From Pseudonocardia autotrophica (GTDB lineage Bacteria; Actinomycetota; Actinomycetes; Mycobacteriales; Pseudonocardiaceae): 64,000 nt of DNA. The DNA is taken from positions 248,001 to 312,000 of the forward strand of contig NZ_JNYD01000001.1 of the NCBI RefSeq assembly GCF_000717175.1. Reading direction: 5' to 3'. The translations under genes were made by a program, and so were the position numbers. This document shows, piece after piece, positions 62,377-64,000 of the stretch; positions within the stretch are counted from its first letter, which is position 1; each line of letters opens with the position of its first letter. The notes beneath the pieces were generated by a model. That model was not told where the DNA came from. It saw only the letters and a program-made list of their open reading frames with translations, and ran no database searches.

Positions 62377-64000
62377 CACGACCGGACTCCGAGGCCAGCA
62401 CCCCTGTCTCCGCGCACCGGCGCGAGGAGCCCGACCCGCCCTCGGGCGGCACCCGACCCCCGGTCCCCGACCTCGATCGGCGACCGGCACCCCTCTTCGA
62501 CGACGCCGTCCCCGGTACACCCGGCGACCGGCGGACCCCCTCGGGCGGCACGGCGGCGGGCCGCCCCGGGGGATCCGCGGCGGGCCGCCCCGGGGGATCC
62601 GCGGCGGGCCGCCCCGGGGGATCCGCGGCGGGCCGCCCGGGCCAGTCCGCGGGATCCCCGGCGGCGAGACCGGCCGGTTGGTTCGACAGCCCGCCCCGGC
62701 CCCACGACCCCCCGACCGTCGAGCTCGCGCCCGGTGCGGTGGCCGTGCGCAGCGACGCGTCGGCCGAGGACGAACCGCCGGCCGAGGCCGGGAAGGACCT
62801 CGGGTCGTCGTCGGGCGGCTCCGGCAAGCGGGCCCTCTCCGACGGCCTGTCCCTCTCGATCAGCGGCGCCGTCGGCTCGCTGGCCGGGTTCGTCAGCTGG
62901 CTGATCGCGGCGCGGATCATGCCGCAGGAGGCGGTCGGCTACGCCTCGGCGTTCGTGTCGGCGTTCCTGCTGGTCGCCGGCGTGGCGCAGCTGAACCTCG
63001 ACTCCGCGATGATGCTGTGGATGCCGCGGTCGGGCCGCAAGGCGTCGACCCTGTTCTGGCGCAGCCACCTGGTGATCATCCCGTCGTGCGCGCTGGTCGG
63101 GCTGGCCTACGTCGTGCTCGAGCCGCTCATGGCCACGACGGGCGCCGGCGACGTCCTGCCGGTCTGGGCGGGCGGCCTGCTGTTCCTCGCCGCCGCCATC
63201 GGCTGGGGCCTGTGGGGCGTGCACGACTTCAGCCTCATCGCGGTCGGCAAGACCTGGTGGGCGTCGTGGCGCAACATCGCCTTCGCCCTCGCCCGGATCG
63301 GCATGCTGGTCGCCGTGGGCGCGAGCCTCGGGCCGTTCGGCGTCGTGCTGTCCTGGGTGGTGCCGATCGCGCTGTGGACGCTCGGCAGCGCGGTGATCGG
63401 CGGCATCTACACCCGCAAGTTCGCGCAGCTCTCGGACAAGGAGTGGCTGCCGACGCGCCGCGAGGCCGTGTCCTTCCTCGGCCCCACGACCCTGGCCCAC
63501 TGGGGCACGGTGCTGCTGTTCAACCAGGTCACGGTGATCGTGACCCAGCGCTTCGGCGCGACGACCGGTGCCGCGTTCTTCATCGCGTGGCAGGCGGTCA
63601 TGGTGATCGACATCGCGGCGCAGCGGTTCATGCAGTCGTTGTCGGCGCAACTGGCCCGGGACCCGGAGAACTCCGCGGCGCACATCCGGGCCTCCCGCAA
63701 GCGGCTCTACCTGATCTTCCTGCCGATGATCGTGGTCGGCGTGCTGCTGGCCCGGTTCGGGCTGGAGTTCTTCGGGCCGGGCTACGCCCAGGCGGACGAC
63801 GTGCTCCGCGTGCTGCTGATCGGCATGATCGCCCGGCTGGTGATCTCGCACGAGCTCGGCGTGCGGCAGGCGCGGCACGACGGCGTCGGCTTCGCCCGGC
63901 TGCAGCTGATCAGCACGGCCTTCGTGATCGTCGTGGTGCTGTTCATCCCGATCGGGCCGGCCGACGCCTCGGGCGCGCACCCCGTCGAGCAGCTGATGCC
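62373..64000 (+). CDS. second Wzx-like flippase, partial (cut by window end)
   Basis: At least 542 residues, continuing beyond the window. About 165 N-terminal residues are disordered (Pro/Gly/Arg/Asp-rich with AAGRPGGS repeats), then membrane helices begin at LSISGAVGSLAGFVSWLIAARIMPQEAVGYASAFVSAFLLVAGVAQLNLDSAM, the MOP/Wzx style start, with further helices at VVLSWVVPIALWTLGSAVIGG and LIFLPMIVVGVLLARFG. The GTG at 62373 overlaps the stop of a micro-ORF. The architecture is like the flippase at 53582-55279, so the region has two exporters of this kind, perhaps for different glycan units or as duplicates. Confidence 0.85.
   Translation, partial: MTRPDSEASTPVSAHRREEPDPPSGGTRPPVPDLDRRPAPLFDDAVPGTPGDRRTPSGGTAAGRPGGSAAGRPGGSAAGRPGGSAAGRPGQSAGSPAARPAGWFDSPPRPHDPPTVELAPGAVAVRSDASAEDEPPAEAGKDLGSSSGGSGKRALSDGLSLSISGAVGSLAGFVSWLIAARIMPQEAVGYASAFVSAFLLVAGVAQLNLDSAMMLWMPRSGRKASTLFWRSHLVIIPSCALVGLAYVVLEPLMATTGAGDVLPVWAGGLLFLAAAIGWGLWGVHDFSLIAVGKTWWASWRNIAFALARIGMLVAVGASLGPFGVVLSWVVPIALWTLGSAVIGGIYTRKFAQLSDKEWLPTRREAVSFLGPTTLAHWGTVLLFNQVTVIVTQRFGATTGAAFFIAWQAVMVIDIAAQRFMQSLSAQLARDPENSAAHIRASRKRLYLIFLPMIVVGVLLARFGLEFFGPGYAQADDVLRVLLIGMIARLVISHELGVRQARHDGVGFARLQLISTAFVIVVVLFIPIGPADASGAHPVEQLM
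62553..62648 (+). repeat. 24-bp coding minisatellite in the flippase leader
   Basis: A 24-bp unit beginning GCGGCGGGCCGCCCC is present three times exactly (62553, 62577, 62601) with a partial fourth copy to 62648. It encodes Ala-Ala-Gly-Arg-Pro-Gly-Gly-Ser units in the disordered N-terminus, so copy changes would not break the frame. Confidence 0.92.

Overview
The window is about 73-75% GC by eye, codes densely on both strands, and uses many GTG and some TTG starts, GTGA/ATGA start-stop overlaps and leaderless-looking promoters (a TAnnnT hexamer a few bases before the start codon). With the gene content this points to an actinomycete, most likely Pseudonocardiales (a Pseudonocardia-like genome is an inference). 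The decisive clue is a conserved actinobacterial backbone, also known from Mycobacterium tuberculosis Rv1473A-Rv1488: small HTH protein, acnR, aconitase, RipA-type NlpC/P60 hydrolase, moxR, DUF58, VWA, fabG1, inhA, hemH, an Rv1486c-like protein, nfeD and an SPFH protein. No rRNA, tRNA, CRISPR array, transposase or phage gene was seen.

Layout. 1-8.5 kb: HTH protein, ABC exporter, MFS pump with MarR regulator, AraC regulator divergent from a molybdopterin oxidoreductase, then acnR. 8.5-13.2 kb: ergothioneine operon egtABCD. 13.3-19.2 kb: a sugar-type ABC importer followed by a GH63-like glycoside hydrolase. 19.3-23.3 kb: TauE/SafE permease and aconitase, with a near-consensus AcnR box in the acnA promoter. 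23.5-32.4 kb: backbone from a membrane-anchored protein through ripA, moxR, DUF58, VWA, fabG, inhA and hemH. 32.4-35.9 kb: a three-gene island (SCO6745-family protein, flavin oxidoreductase, LysR) bracketed by two mirror-image arrays of a 22-bp repeat. 35.9-39.4 kb: Rv1486c-like protein, DUF3097, NfeD, SPFH. 39.5-42.2 kb: CbiMNQO-type cobalt/nickel importer on the minus strand. 42.4-64 kb: a cell-envelope or exopolysaccharide region with four glycosyltransferases, two Wzx-like flippases (the second cut by the window edge), a membrane-anchored GH16, a polysaccharide deacetylase, a GMC oxidoreductase, three consecutive unknown membrane genes, and a nucleotide-sugar set (Gfo/Idh dehydrogenase, epimerase, two DegT aminotransferases, left-handed beta-helix acyltransferase) resembling the WbpB/WbpE/WbpD route to acetamido sugars.

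How it works together. AcnR in this window probably represses acnA, now about 12 kb away because the egt, ABC importer and TauE genes sit between two genes that are neighbours elsewhere. The envelope half probably makes, N-acetylates, exports and trims a surface polysaccharide. Gene ends, mostly convergent, are marked by several families of intergenic palindromic repeats, the most unusual non-coding feature here. Cluster-level functions are inferred from family membership and neighbourhood.
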